Source of the DNA: an uncultured Verrucomicrobiota bacterium
Lineage (GTDB): Bacteria; Verrucomicrobiota; Verrucomicrobiia; Opitutales; UBA9783
DNA length: 64,000 bases
Direction of reading: 5' to 3'
Assembly: GCA_946186275.1 (NCBI GenBank)
Contig: CAMHMO010000006.1
Location: forward strand, 1-64,000
Shown here: piece by piece, positions 44,637 to 54,278 of the stretch
Layout of the letters: the number at the start of each line of letters is the position of its first letter
How positions within the stretch are numbered: position 1 is the stretch's first letter
Translations under genes and position numbers: made by a program
Notes under the pieces: generated by a model
What the model saw: the letters and a program-made list of their open reading frames with translations, nothing else
Databases searched by the model: none
What the model was told of the DNA's origin: nothing

Positions 44637-44677
44637 ATCGGACATTCCCAGTGAGAGAGGAAGAAAGGAGGTTGTCA

Positions 44678-44749
44678 ATGCGAATTCGGTCGGTACGGGA
44701 AGCGTTTTTGCGAGGGGGAGGCTGTCGTATTATACATTCGGATAATTAA
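44678..44749 (+). CDS. Possible 23-residue mini-ORF before the Fis-type HTH
   Basis: ATG at 44678 has an excellent ribosome site (AAAGGAGG, six bases away) and gives 23 residues ending in TAA at 44747-44749. It resembles no family. It ends four bases before the GTG of the Fis-type HTH, so it may couple translation of that gene. Alternatively it is the original start of the gene, separated from the HTH by a frameshift. Confidence 0.4.
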   Translation: MRIRSVREAFLRGGGCRIIHSDN

Positions 44750-44753
44750 CGGA

Positions 44754-44903
44754 GTGAGTGCTGCAACAAGTCCCGAAAACGAAAAGGCGCAACTCACGGC
44801 GGCACTCGCCAAAACCCGCGGCAATCGTTCCGAGGCGGCGCGCCTGCTCAATATGCCGCGGCGCACCTTCTACCGAAAACTCGAAAAGTTCGGGTTGTTG
44901 TAA
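44754..44903 (+). CDS. Solitary Fis-type helix-turn-helix domain (49 residues)
   Basis: From a GTG at 44754 the frame encodes 49 residues matching the C-terminal DNA-binding domain of NtrC-type sigma54 activators and Fis: KAQLTAALAKTRGNRSEAAR, then LLNMPRRTFYRKLEKFGLL. No receiver or AAA+ ATPase domain precedes it, and the open frame reaches only about 100 bases further upstream. It is either a remnant of an NtrC-family regulator or a true stand-alone Fis-like DNA-binding protein. The start is uncertain because GGAG abuts the GTG; ribosomes may arrive from the mini-ORF just upstream. Confidence 0.65.
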   Translation: MSAATSPENEKAQLTAALAKTRGNRSEAARLLNMPRRTFYRKLEKFGLL

Positions 44904-45031
44904 CGAGAGCAACTTTGATTGCAATTGAGAAGGTATTGCCCTACGGAGCTATGGTCATTTCTGCAAAACGATTCTCTCGTTTGCACATTCCGGCGATTGG
45001 AACAAAAGGGAGGTAGTAAATTGTTTTTTGC

Positions 45032-46586
45032 TTGACATATATTTTTATGTTTCATAAAAATTTTTTGACTATGAATACCATACATAAACTGCTTAGAATA
45101 ACTGGTTCGATCGGCTTGTGGTGTGTCTGTCTGACAGCGGAAGCGGAGCCGAAAACCATGACGTTGGAGGAAGTTAAGGCGTTTTTGAAGAAACAAAAAG
45201 AGGAAACTTCAGAACGGTTTCAACGGATCGAAAGGGAAATCAAAGAAATTAATGCGATAGGTGCTTCGGAGGGAAAATGTATTCGGCGTGTTGATAATGT
45301 TTACGAAGAAAACAAAAAAGGCGGTGTTTTGAAGGTTACATACAATTATGACGGCACTCCGTGCGAAATCGTAACGCTTGGCGATATCGGCGAAACGCTT
45401 TTTCGAAAGTTTGACCCGATGGCGGTTGTGCGCTTTGATTACATGAAAGAACGTTTTTTTGCTTTTTCGGCGGATCAGGACGGTTTTTCAAAAGAACTTA
45501 CGATTGAAACCTTGAAAGAGCGCGGTTTAACGGAGACGGAATTCGGATTGCTGGGAAGTGCTTCCGTGCGTGAGGTTACTTTCGATTCGATTTTGTCGAG
45601 CGGTCTCTTTGATGAAACACTTCGTGAAAAAGGCAGACAATGGCGTTCAGACAAGGAAAAACTCGAAGAGGCGATTGACGCGTACATAAAGGAGATTGTG
45701 GTTTTGGAATATCATCCCGTACGCCATGTGTATCATCCGGAGCACGGTTTTGCATGGTACTATGATGAGAAAACACAAAAAAATACCATGAAACTCCAAA
45801 AATCCTCGGCGGTAAAAGCGGGATCGGTTAGTTATTTCATTTGCGGAACATCAGAATCAGAAGCATTGAAAGAAAAGCGAAATCGTCTTAAAAAGGCTTT
45901 AAAGAGCATGCTGGAATACAAAAACGGTAAAGAGAAGATAATTTTGTTGTTGCTGTTGGATGAAATGAAACCGTCCGAATACCGCTTGGAATGGGTTGAT
46001 CGGGGGGGATTGGAATCAGGGCATGTATCAACATACCGTAAACAGAATTATGTTGGATTTGAAATCGGATAAAGTCTTCAAATATTTGTCGCATGAAATC
46101 GGACATTGCCTGCAATTTCATCTGGGAGTATATCCGACCTTCGGAGATTACCGAGACGATTTTGCCAAAAAATTGTTGTTATTGAACTGCGAATGTGAAG
46201 AGAATGACGGTCGCACCTTTTCGCTCCCGCAATCGTTACGCAATTTATTTAAAAAGTTCCATTTTAATGAGAGTGCCAATGTGCCCGGAGTACTTATGAA
46301 AAAGGATTTATTTGCATATTGGCAATTAACTTCACGTTGGGGTTCTTCCGCAGAAATTTCGAATATATTGGGCATCTGTTTTAATCCGGAACGAAACACC
46401 ATTTATGTACATGCTTTATCGGATATCCGTGAGCAACATCCCATTCGCTACGGACATGCATCCAAGGGTTGTGCGTACGACAATTACATACAAAAAGGGC
46501 ACGGATTTGAAAAAACGGATGATTGGAATGCCTTTGAGAAAATCGTTTCGAAAGCCGCCGAAAAAAACCCGATATCGGCATTTTGA
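45032..46586 (+). pseudogene. Secreted HExxH protein split by a frameshift at a G7 run
   Basis: Two frames abut at 46002-46008. The first (to 46072) starts with a signal-like segment (LLRITGSIGLWCVCLTAEAE) and a charged, helical region of about 300 residues. The second (to 46586) carries SHEIGHCLQFHLG, a zinc-metalloprotease HExxH motif, and about 170 further residues. Removing one G from the seven-G run joins them into one protein of about 500 residues. I do not recognise the family. Start candidates are TTG 45032 and ATG 45071; TTGACA at 45032-45037 overlaps the first. Phase variation, recent inactivation or a sequencing error are all possible. Confidence 0.65.
46002..46008 (+). repeat. Homopolymer G7 at the frameshift point
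   Basis: Seven consecutive G occur exactly where the two frames of the HExxH gene must be joined; six G would give one continuous reading frame. Confidence 0.9.
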
Positions 46587-47487
46587 AACTTTTGTGTAAA
46601 TTGCACAACACCCCTTTTTACGAAGTGATAAATATGTTTGATGCAAAAACGGATGAGGAAATGGTTAAAATGGAATCCTGCTGTAAGTTTTTGCCTGCGG
46701 ATAAGTAGCATCAACAAAGCAATAAGGACGAAAGGGCGGGTATATTTTTGCCTGCTTTTCTTATGTTGTGCAGTAAAAACAGCGATATGCTCCGATGCAA
46801 TACGTTGCGTGCAAGGGTGTTTCGGTCTGTAAAACGGCTGGCATAAGGGTACCGCAAAAGCTTACGAAAACACGCTTCTTAAAATCCTTCATCTCTGCGG
46901 AACTTTTTTAAAGATGAAGGTGAACTACTTGCTGCGATGTTATGCAAGCAACCGATGCACGACGCGTGCTTTCCCGTTCGACAAATACCTGAAGAGGGTG
47001 GGCGGACGTCCGATGAAAAATTATGCCTCGTGCATAATAAGTGGGTTAACATGGCAAGACGCTTATTGTCCCGTCGCGCGGGCTTAACAAGAGACATCTT
47101 GCTCCCGAAATCCCTTCATCTTCGTTTGTTAGGATAATTTTATGATCGATAAGATCCGTCCGCTTCACACCCAACTCGATTGTACACAAAAAGAGGTCGT
47201 CGCGACAACTTAAAAGCACTGCTCAAACAACACTATTCCTGCCCGAAGCGATCATCCTTCCTAAAAAAGTCTGCTTTGCCGGAAAAAATCGACGAAGGAA
47301 AACCAAGCCGATCTGTTATCGCCCGAGATTTCGGTTTAATGAGACGAAATATCCAAAAAAAGGGAAACGCCGAAACACCCTTTAAATGCCTCGATATCCT
47401 TATCTTCTCAAAACAACTTGACCGCTTTTATACCGGAGCAGGGAGCTTCATTTATCGCCACCCTTCCTCCCGAACTGTCCAACCTGT
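46587..47487. other. 900 bases without a recognisable gene
   Basis: Several short frames occur on the plus strand (for example around 46638-46832 and 46937-47137), but none has a family match I know or a convincing start. A 9-bp inverted repeat, CCTTCATCT with AGATGAAGG (46886-46920), could be a hairpin, and a third CCTTCATCT stands at about 47113. I looked for tmRNA, SRP RNA and RNase P core signatures and found none. It may be decayed coding sequence or hold an unknown RNA. Confidence 0.5.
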
Positions 47488-48345
47488 CTACTTTGCAGGA
47501 ACGGCAGGCACCTCAGAAGTCTTCTTGGCCGTCGAAGCGGGTTTCGAAACCTCCTTGTCCGCATCCGCAGACTTCATCGGTTTCACAACCTTCACGACCT
47601 CCACATCAAACACCAACGTCGAACCTGCCGGAATCCCGGGAATATCATATTCGCCGTATCCCAAATTGTCGGGAATGTACAATGTCGCTTTCCCGCCTTC
47701 ACCCAACAGTTGCAAACCTTCCTTAATGCCGGAGATAACACCGTTCAACGGGAATGCAACCGTCTTCTCTTTCGATTCGTCAAAAACCTTTCCGTCAATC
47801 AGGCTTCCCTTGTAATAAATCTCAACGGAATCCTCCTCATTCGCTTTTACGCCGTTGCCTGCCTTTGTAATCTCATAAACCAAACCGGAAGCCGATTTCT
47901 TTAAATTCTTATTAGCTTCCATGGTTTTTTTGATGAATTCTTCGCCCTTTTTACGATTCTCCGCCGCAATCACTTTTACTTCCGCCATCCGTTTTTTCTC
48001 ACTCTCCGCCGAACGATCTTTCAAAAATTTCTGCATCGGTTCCATGATATCGCCTAATTTCGTCGGTGCCTCTTTCCCTTCCAACGCCAGACGCGCGCCT
48101 TCCATGTAGACCGACTGCTCATCGACACTCAAATCGAGGCTTCGAATGCCGCTTTGCATGGTATTCATCCAACCCAGGACTTTGAAATAAATTTTACTGT
48201 CGGCAGCGGTCTCTTTCTTCGACGCCGTTTCTTTGGCGACAGGAGCCGCGCTATCCGACGTTTGTTTTTCCGCCGGTGCTCCGAAAAGTGACGTCGCAAA
48301 ACAGCCGATACCGTAAAAAACAGAAAACTTCTTAAGAACTTCCAT
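47488..48345 (-). CDS. FKBP-type peptidyl-prolyl isomerase, secreted (FkpA/Mip-like)
   Basis: The 285-residue protein starts at 48345 (MEVLKKFSVFYGIGCFATSLFGAPA, a signal peptide). A Thr/Ala-rich linker and a helical dimerisation domain follow (DLSVDEQSVYMEGARLALEGKE to NLKKSASGLVYEIT). The FKBP fold comes last: VEIYYKGSLIDGKVFDESKEK, PLNGVISGIKEGLQLLGEGGKATLYIP, GYGEYDIPGIPAGSTLVFDVEVV. It folds proteins in the periplasm; in pathogens the Mip type assists infection. A 35-residue Pro/Ala/Lys tail follows the catalytic domain. serS lies upstream after 53 bases. Confidence 0.93.
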   Translation of the reverse strand: MEVLKKFSVFYGIGCFATSLFGAPAEKQTSDSAAPVAKETASKKETAADSKIYFKVLGWMNTMQSGIRSLDLSVDEQSVYMEGARLALEGKEAPTKLGDIMEPMQKFLKDRSAESEKKRMAEVKVIAAENRKKGEEFIKKTMEANKNLKKSASGLVYEITKAGNGVKANEEDSVEIYYKGSLIDGKVFDESKEKTVAFPLNGVISGIKEGLQLLGEGGKATLYIPDNLGYGEYDIPGIPAGSTLVFDVEVVKVVKPMKSADADKEVSKPASTAKKTSEVPAVPAK

Positions 48346-48398
48346 GCTTACACCTTTGTTTTCAGGAAAAAACTGCCTGAAAATCCCGTCAAGGTTTT

Positions 48399-49661
48399 TT
48401 ATAATTGAATTTCCTCTTCCGAAAGCCAATTCCTCAACACCGACGGTATCCGAATGCGACCGTCACCGAGATGATTGTTTTCCAAAAGCGCTGCCAAAAC
48501 GCGCGGAACCGCCAGCCCCGAACCGTTGAGCGTGTGAACAAATCTTAAGGCTCCTGCGTGCGTTCGGTAACGAATGTTTGCGCGACGTGCCTGAAAATCC
48601 GTAAAACAACTGCAACTGGAAACCTCCAGCCACCGTTTTTGCCCTGCCGCCCATACCTCCAAATCGTATTGTTTGGCGTGCGGAAATCCCAAATCGCCGG
48701 TGCAAATTTCCAAAACGCGATAGGGCAATTCCAGCGCCTGCAACAAACCCTCCGCGTCCTTGCGCAACGCTTCCAGAGCTTCGAAACTTTTATTCGGATG
48801 CACCCACTGTACCAGCTCGACTTTGTCGAATTGATGCAGGCGGTTGAGGCCGCGGACATCCTTGCCCCAACTGCCGGCTTCGCGTCGGAAACACGCCGAA
48901 TAGGCGCAGTATTTCTTCGGCAAATCCGCTTCGTCGAAAATTTCGTCGCGGAAGAAATTCGTCACCGGCACTTCCGCCGTCGGGATGCAATAAAAACCGT
49001 CGCCCGTGCCGTACATTTGCCCTTCCTTATCCGGCAACTGTCCCGTCGCCGTCGCGCTCGTCGCATTGACCAACAGCGGCGGCAACAATTCCGTATAGCC
49101 GTTTTCGCGTGCCGATTGGAGAAAAAACGCGATCAGCGCGCGCACCAAACGTGCCACGGAACCGACATAAAACGGAAATCCCGCGCCCGTTACTTTGTTC
49201 CCGCGCGCAAAATCCAATCCGTGCTCGAAATTCGGCAGTTCGTAATGCGGACAGGCGTGCGAAAAATCCTCGTTTTGCGGATGTCGTTGATAAAGTTCTT
49301 TATTTTCCCGGGACGTTTTCCCGATCGGCACCGACGCATCCGGGAGGTTCGGAACCGTCAGCCATAACGCCTGAAACTTCTCTTCCTCCGCCTTAAAAGC
49401 GGCTTCCAGACGTTTCGTTTCCTCCGAAAGAACTTTCAAATTTCGAACGGTTTCTTTAAACGCTTCCGAAGTTTTATCCAAAGACGCGAGAGCTTTGCTT
49501 TCGGTTTGCTGACGCGCCCGCGCCGCCTCAAACGCCTTTAAAGCTTCCAGGCGTTTAGCATCCGACGTACGAACGGCATCGCAATCACACGCAAAGTGCT
49601 TGGTCGCCAATTTTGCTTTTACTTCCTCAAAGTGTTCCCGAAAAAAATGAATATCCAACAT
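48399..49661 (-). CDS. serS: Seryl-tRNA synthetase
   Basis: This class II synthetase of 420 residues charges tRNA-Ser (and tRNA-Sec). An N-terminal antiparallel coiled coil binds the tRNA long arm (about residues 30-100, KAFEAARARQQTESKALASL). The catalytic domain has motif 2 in FRREAGSWGKDVRGLNRLHQFDKVE and motif 3 in NGSGLAVPRVLAALLENN, with the serine-site TAEVPVTNFFRDEIF. The length is usual. tRNA-Leu lies about 130 bases upstream, and a tRNA-Ser is at 54.7 kb. Confidence 0.97.
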   Translation of the reverse strand: MLDIHFFREHFEEVKAKLATKHFACDCDAVRTSDAKRLEALKAFEAARARQQTESKALASLDKTSEAFKETVRNLKVLSEETKRLEAAFKAEEEKFQALWLTVPNLPDASVPIGKTSRENKELYQRHPQNEDFSHACPHYELPNFEHGLDFARGNKVTGAGFPFYVGSVARLVRALIAFFLQSARENGYTELLPPLLVNATSATATGQLPDKEGQMYGTGDGFYCIPTAEVPVTNFFRDEIFDEADLPKKYCAYSACFRREAGSWGKDVRGLNRLHQFDKVELVQWVHPNKSFEALEALRKDAEGLLQALELPYRVLEICTGDLGFPHAKQYDLEVWAAGQKRWLEVSSCSCFTDFQARRANIRYRTHAGALRFVHTLNGSGLAVPRVLAALLENNHLGDGRIRIPSVLRNWLSEEEIQL

Positions 49662-49793
49662 AAAACAGGTGCAAAAATCAGAATAAACGCGAAAGTTTCC
49701 GTTTTAACCAAATACTTTGAGTAGATAGTGAAGATCTACCATTGATCGAAAAAACACCCGCATTCACCAACTGCCATCCTTAAAAACCGACCC

Positions 49794-49878
49794 TGGTGCT
49801 CAAGACGGGACTCGAACCCGTAAGCCTTGCGGCACATGCACCTCAAACATGCGTGTCTACCAATTCCACCACCTGAGC
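49794..49878 (-). tRNA. tRNA-Leu (GAG)
   Basis: Class II tRNA on the minus strand with a long variable arm and encoded CCA. The anticodon loop TTGAGGT gives GAG (CUC/CUU codons). The GCTCAGG/CTTGAGC acceptor has one G-U pair. Confidence 0.94.
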
Positions 49879-50178
49879 ACTCTATCAAAATTTACCATGG
49901 GATATGCGCTTTATGCAATTCAAAAATTTTTTGAAAAAGTTGCAATTCGATGGCTTGCTTGAAAAATATACATAAAGCACCTCTACGATAATCATAGGAA
50001 CGCCCGTCGCGTACAAGTGGTACGTGTGTGTATATGCATTATTGTACACACGAAAAGGCACTTCCTGCTTGCTTTCCCATAACTATCGCATTTAACGGAA
50101 AACTTTTCAGAAAATCAAACATCAAACCGAAGCACAATCTATCTGTTTCGATAAAAACCGCCCGCCTGTGTCATTCCC
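49879..50178. other. Intergenic gap between tRNA-Leu and tRNA-Thr
   Basis: These 300 bases contain no supportable gene. A loose inverted repeat (CGTGTGT and ACACACG) lies near 50025-50060. The stretch is more AT-rich than its surroundings. Confidence 0.5.
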
Positions 50179-50253
50179 TGGAGCCGGCTGTCAGACTTGA
50201 ACTGACGACCGTCCGCTTACAAGGCGGGTGCTCTGCCGCTGAGCTAAGCCGGC
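50179..50253 (-). tRNA. tRNA-Thr (UGU)
   Basis: Minus-strand clover-leaf with encoded CCA. The anticodon loop CTTGTAA gives UGU. The GCCGGCT/AGCCGGC acceptor is perfect. One C-A mismatch closes the anticodon stem. It follows tRNA-Lys by one base, so the two are processed from one transcript. Confidence 0.93.
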
Positions 50254-50254
50254 C

Positions 50255-50330
<76 letters not shown>

Positions 50331-50468
50331 TTAAACAAGGTTATTTTGAACGTGCTTTCGCAAAAATCAAGCGAAAAAATGAGGTTACCTCTGCCGACAA
50401 AAACTTCAAAACGGCATTTTTTTTAAAAAACCGCTTGATCTTTTAAAATCTTTCCGCTCATCATAGAG

Positions 50469-52676
50469 ATGAGCCTGGGGCTCGACGCAAAAAAACATAT
50501 GAACGGACTGTTTTGGCTGGCACCGATTGCGGGAATAACAGCGCTGTGGTTTGCGGCGCGTTTTTACAAAGAAATGTTGCGCGAAAGCGAAGGCAACGAA
50601 ACGATGCGTTCCATTGCCGGGTATGTGCGCGAAGGTGCCATGGCGTATCTAAAGCAACAATATAAGGTGGTGTTTCGGTTGTTCGTCGGGTTGGCAATTT
50701 TTTTGGCGATTTTGGCGTACGGCTTTAAATTACAGAACGAATGGGTGCCGTTTGCGTTTTTGACGAGCGGATTTTTCTCGGGACTTGCGGGATTTTTCGG
50801 AATGAAGACCGCGACGTCGGCATCCGCGCGTACCGCCGAAGCGGCGCGGCATTCGCTCAACAAGGGGCTTACGGTGGCGTTTCGCAGCGGTGCCGTCATG
50901 GGTTTGACGGTGGTCGGTTTGGCGTTGCTGGATTATTCTTTCTGGTTTTTGGTGCTTAAAAACTGCGTACGTGCCGCTTCGGAAGCGGAACGCGTGCTGT
51001 TGTTGACGACGACGATGGTGACATTCGGCATCGGCGCTTCCGTGAATGCCCTTTTGGCGCGCGTCGGTGGCGGGATTTTCACCAAAGCCGCGGATGTCGG
51101 TGCGGATTTGGTCGGTAAAGTGGAAGCCAATATTCCGGAGGACGATCCGCGCAATCCGGCAACCATTGCCGATAACGTCGGCGATAACGTCGGCGACGTG
51201 GCGGGAATGGGAGCGGATTTGTATGAATCTTATTACGGTTCGATTATTGCGGCGGCTTCGTTGGGAGCGATTGCCTTTTCCAAGCAGCCCGACCTGCAGT
51301 GGAACGCTGTTTTGGCACCGGCGCTGATCGGTGCGTTGGGTATCTTTCTGTCGTTGGTCGGTATTTTTAACGTCAAAGTCGGTTCGGTTGAAACGGGGAA
51401 GGCGATTTTGAAGGCACTCGACCACGGTATTCATGTGGCGGCAATCGGCTTGGTGGTGCTGTCGTACTTTTTGCTTCAGTGGCTCGGGCTGGGTGCGCAC
51501 ATATGGGGTGCCTTGGTGGCGGGACTGGTGACGGGAATTGTCATCGGGAAGGGTTGCGAGTATTATACCTCCGCCGAATATAAACCGACGCGTTTGATTT
51601 CCGGGAAAGCCGAGAGCGGAGCCGGACCGGTTATCATCGGCGGCTTGGGTGTCGGGATGTCATCGACGATGATTCCCGTGTTTGCGGTGGTCATCGGCAT
51701 GTCGCTGGCGTTCGGTTTTGCGTCGCAGTTCCAAGTGTCTGCGTTCAATGAAGGATTGTACGGTATCGGATTGGCGGCGGTCGGCATGCTGTCGACGTTG
51801 GGTATTACGCTGGCGACCGATGCTTACGGACCGATTGCGGATAATGCCGGCGGTAATGCCGAAATGAGCGGATTGCCGAAGGAAGTTCGTCAGCGTACCG
51901 ATGCGTTGGATGCCATCGGGAATACAACCGCGGCAACGGGTAAGGGTTTTGCCATCGGTTCCGCTGCGTTGACGGCACTGGCACTGATCGCTTCCTATGT
52001 TCAGGAATTAAAGTGCGGTTTGGAACGCATCGGGAAGGATGTGATTACCGTCAACGGTGAATTGGTGAAAACAAGCGATGTTTCGCTGGTTCAGCTGATG
52101 CATTTTTTTGAAGTTCATTTGCTCAATCCGAAGGTTCTGATGGGAATGTTTATCGGTTCGATGCTGGCGTTTGTGTTCTGCGGTATTACCATGAATGCGG
52201 TCGGTCGTGCGGCGTCGAAAATGGTCGATGAGGTTCGTCGGCAATTCCGCGAGATCAAAGGTATTTTGACGGGTGAAGCGAAGCCGGATTATTCGCGTTG
52301 CGTGCGTATTTCGACCGAATCGGCGCAGAAAGAGATGATTCTCCCGGCATTGATGTGCATTATCTTCCCGTTCGTCGTCGGTGCCTGTCTGGGCGTTGCC
52401 GGGGTTATCGGAATGTTGGCGGGAACGTTGGCGAGTGGCTTTGTATTAGCGATTTTTATGGCGAATGCCGGCGGGGCCTGGGATAATGCCAAGAAGTACA
52501 TCGAGGAAGGTCATTTCGGCGGTAAGGGTTCCGAAGCGCATAAAGCGGCGGTCATTGGCGATACGGTAGGCGATCCGTTCAAAGATACATCCGGACCGGC
52601 ATTGAATATCCTCTTAAAACTGATGACGATTGCTTCAATTATCGGCGCGGGTCTGACGCTGGTGTGTCAGTTTTAG
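50469..52676 (+). CDS. hppA: Membrane-bound pyrophosphatase, K+-dependent type
   Basis: This ion-pumping pyrophosphatase of 735 residues has about 16 membrane helices and uses cytoplasmic PPi to drive H+ or Na+ export. Signatures are DVGADLVGKVEANIPEDDPRNPATIADNVGDNVGD near 207-240 and the C-terminal DTVGDPFKDTSGPALN. The sequence GNTTAATGKG (near 485) has alanine where K+-independent enzymes have lysine, so potassium activation is expected. H+ versus Na+ specificity I cannot settle. ATG at 50469 or 50502 (MNGLFWLAPIAG) could be the start. It is transcribed alone. Confidence 0.96.
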   Translation: MSLGLDAKKHMNGLFWLAPIAGITALWFAARFYKEMLRESEGNETMRSIAGYVREGAMAYLKQQYKVVFRLFVGLAIFLAILAYGFKLQNEWVPFAFLTSGFFSGLAGFFGMKTATSASARTAEAARHSLNKGLTVAFRSGAVMGLTVVGLALLDYSFWFLVLKNCVRAASEAERVLLLTTTMVTFGIGASVNALLARVGGGIFTKAADVGADLVGKVEANIPEDDPRNPATIADNVGDNVGDVAGMGADLYESYYGSIIAAASLGAIAFSKQPDLQWNAVLAPALIGALGIFLSLVGIFNVKVGSVETGKAILKALDHGIHVAAIGLVVLSYFLLQWLGLGAHIWGALVAGLVTGIVIGKGCEYYTSAEYKPTRLISGKAESGAGPVIIGGLGVGMSSTMIPVFAVVIGMSLAFGFASQFQVSAFNEGLYGIGLAAVGMLSTLGITLATDAYGPIADNAGGNAEMSGLPKEVRQRTDALDAIGNTTAATGKGFAIGSAALTALALIASYVQELKCGLERIGKDVITVNGELVKTSDVSLVQLMHFFEVHLLNPKVLMGMFIGSMLAFVFCGITMNAVGRAASKMVDEVRRQFREIKGILTGEAKPDYSRCVRISTESAQKEMILPALMCIIFPFVVGACLGVAGVIGMLAGTLASGFVLAIFMANAGGAWDNAKKYIEEGHFGGKGSEAHKAAVIGDTVGDPFKDTSGPALNILLKLMTIASIIGAGLTLVCQF

Positions 52677-53075
52677 CGGTTGCATTCGTTCGGTTGGTGC
52701 GAGAATAAGGTGCGGGGATTGCGTTGTTACACGCGAGGGTGGGTCGATAAAATGGACTTATGAACGGTCGGGCTGTCGATATTTTTGCGAAATGTTACGG
52801 AGGCGTGTCGTTGCAGTCGATGATGTAGGCTGTGCCTCTGGTAAAATCTGCGATTGAAAACAAACTGAAATTACCGTTGCGTGGCAAAATTTCGTTAACG
52901 ACGTTGCATTTGACAAATTTGAATCACAAATTTGTCCGAAATTTTGTCTTTGGGAATAAAAATTGCGATAAGTACGATGTTTTTTCTGAAATAACGTAAA
53001 ATTTTTCAAAAAGGACGCATAAAAGATATTTTTTACTTGACAGATTGCTTTTACTCCAAAAATGGTGAGATCACC
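52677..53075. other. Intergenic region between hppA and trpB
   Basis: About 400 bases without a gene. The right half is AT-rich and should hold the trpB promoter. The main feature is a perfect inverted repeat described separately. No Trp-rich leader peptide or T-box was seen. Confidence 0.5.
52912..52936. promoter_or_regulatory. Perfect 10-bp inverted repeat, possible operator before trpB
   Basis: GACAAATTTG and CAAATTTGTC are separated by five bases (AATCA), forming a 25-bp palindrome-like site about 140 bases upstream of trpB. Symmetry and spacing suit a dimeric repressor. It could instead be a hairpin after hppA, but no T-run follows. It does not match the E. coli TrpR operator. Confidence 0.5.
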
Positions 53076-54278
53076 ATGGAGCCTTTAGATACACCCGATA
53101 AAGACGGTTTTTACGGAAATTTTGGCGGTGCGTTTGTGCCGGACGTTTTAAAGGCGGAATTTGAAAAGATTACGGCGGCGTTTTTGAAATATAAGGATGA
53201 TGCCGAATTTAATGCAGAATTGAACGACCTTTATGCGCATTATGTCGGTCGCCCGAGCCCCGTTTATTTCGCCGAAAATCTTTCCCGCAAACACGGGACG
53301 GACATTTATCTGAAGCGCGAGGATCTCAATCATACGGGCGCGCATAAAATCAATCACTGCCTCGGCGAGGCGTTGTTGGCAAAGCGGATGGGTAAGAAGA
53401 AAATCATCGCCGAAACGGGTGCTGGACAGCACGGCGTTGCGCTTGCCACGGCAGCGGCATTGGTTGGGCTCGAATGCGATATTTACATGGGTGCGGTCGA
53501 TGTCGCCAAAGAGAAGCCGAACGTCGATCGCATGCAACTTTTGGGGGCGAAGGTGATTTCGGTTACGAGCGGCACTCGAACCCTGAAAGATGCCGTCGAT
53601 GCCGCGTTTGAGGTTTATGTTAAAACGTACTCCGACGTGTTGTACGCCATCGGTTCCGTGGTCGGGCCGCATCCGTTTCCGATGCTGGTCGAATACTTCC
53701 AGTCGATCGTCGGAAAGGAGGCGCGCGTGCAATTTAAAGAATTGACGGGCAACTTACCTGAATGCGTAGTTGCTTGTGTCGGCGGCGGTTCCAATGCTTT
53801 GGGAATTTTTAACGGTTTTCTCCACGATCCATCCGTAAAATTGTTCGGTGTGGAACCGCTCGGAAAAGGCAAGGAACTTGGTTCTCATGCCGCCAGCATC
53901 ACGTACGGTAAGGAAGGGATTTTGCACGGTTTCAAAAATCTCGTGTTGCAGGACGAACACGGAAAGGTTGCCGACGCCTACTCGATTGCCAGCGGATTGG
54001 ATTATCCAGGTGTCGGTCCTAAACACTGTTATCTGAAAACCGTTGGGCGCGTTTGTTACGATACCGTTTCGGACGAAGAAGCTTTGGATGCATTTTACGA
54101 ACTTTCGCGAACGGAAGGCATTATTCCGGCGTTGGAAAGCGCGCATGCGGTTGCCTACGCCGTACGTTTGGCAAAAGAGAAAAAATTCCCCAACATTCTT
54201 GTTAATCTTTCGGGACGCGGCGATAAGGACATCGAGTATGTGCTTGGTTTAAAAAGAAACGGCACGACTTCAAAGTAA
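53076..54278 (+). CDS. trpB: Tryptophan synthase beta chain
   Basis: TrpB joins indole with serine to make tryptophan, using PLP. The 400-residue protein starts at 53076 ([22 protein letters not shown]). It has the PLP lysine in [39 protein letters not shown], the PLP-phosphate loop [12 protein letters not shown], and [12 protein letters not shown] at the end. It is the TrpB1 type that normally pairs with TrpA through a tunnel, yet trpA and the other trp genes are not nearby. Indole salvage or a partner elsewhere are both possible. Confidence 0.96.
   Translation: MEPLDTPDKDGFYGNFGGAFVPDVLKAEFEKITAAFLKYKDDAEFNAELNDLYAHYVGRPSPVYFAENLSRKHGTDIYLKREDLNHTGAHKINHCLGEALLAKRMGKKKIIAETGAGQHGVALATAAALVGLECDIYMGAVDVAKEKPNVDRMQLLGAKVISVTSGTRTLKDAVDAAFEVYVKTYSDVLYAIGSVVGPHPFPMLVEYFQSIVGKEARVQFKELTGNLPECVVACVGGGSNALGIFNGFLHDPSVKLFGVEPLGKGKELGSHAASITYGKEGILHGFKNLVLQDEHGKVADAYSIASGLDYPGVGPKHCYLKTVGRVCYDTVSDEEALDAFYELSRTEGIIPALESAHAVAYAVRLAKEKKFPNILVNLSGRGDKDIEYVLGLKRNGTTSK

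Noticed and set aside
44341-44678. Frames overlapping the tRNA-Arg genes that give protein-like translations
   Set aside because: They are translations of tRNA genes, a known false-positive pattern.
46860-47130. Possible tmRNA, SRP RNA or RNase P RNA
   Set aside because: None of the core consensus stretches of these RNAs was found on either strand.
46937-47137. 66-codon plus-strand frame in the 900-base gap
   Set aside because: No ribosome site and no family-like pattern.
47180-47815. 211-codon frame opposite the FKBP gene
   Set aside because: It is the antisense shadow of a clear FKBP isomerase.
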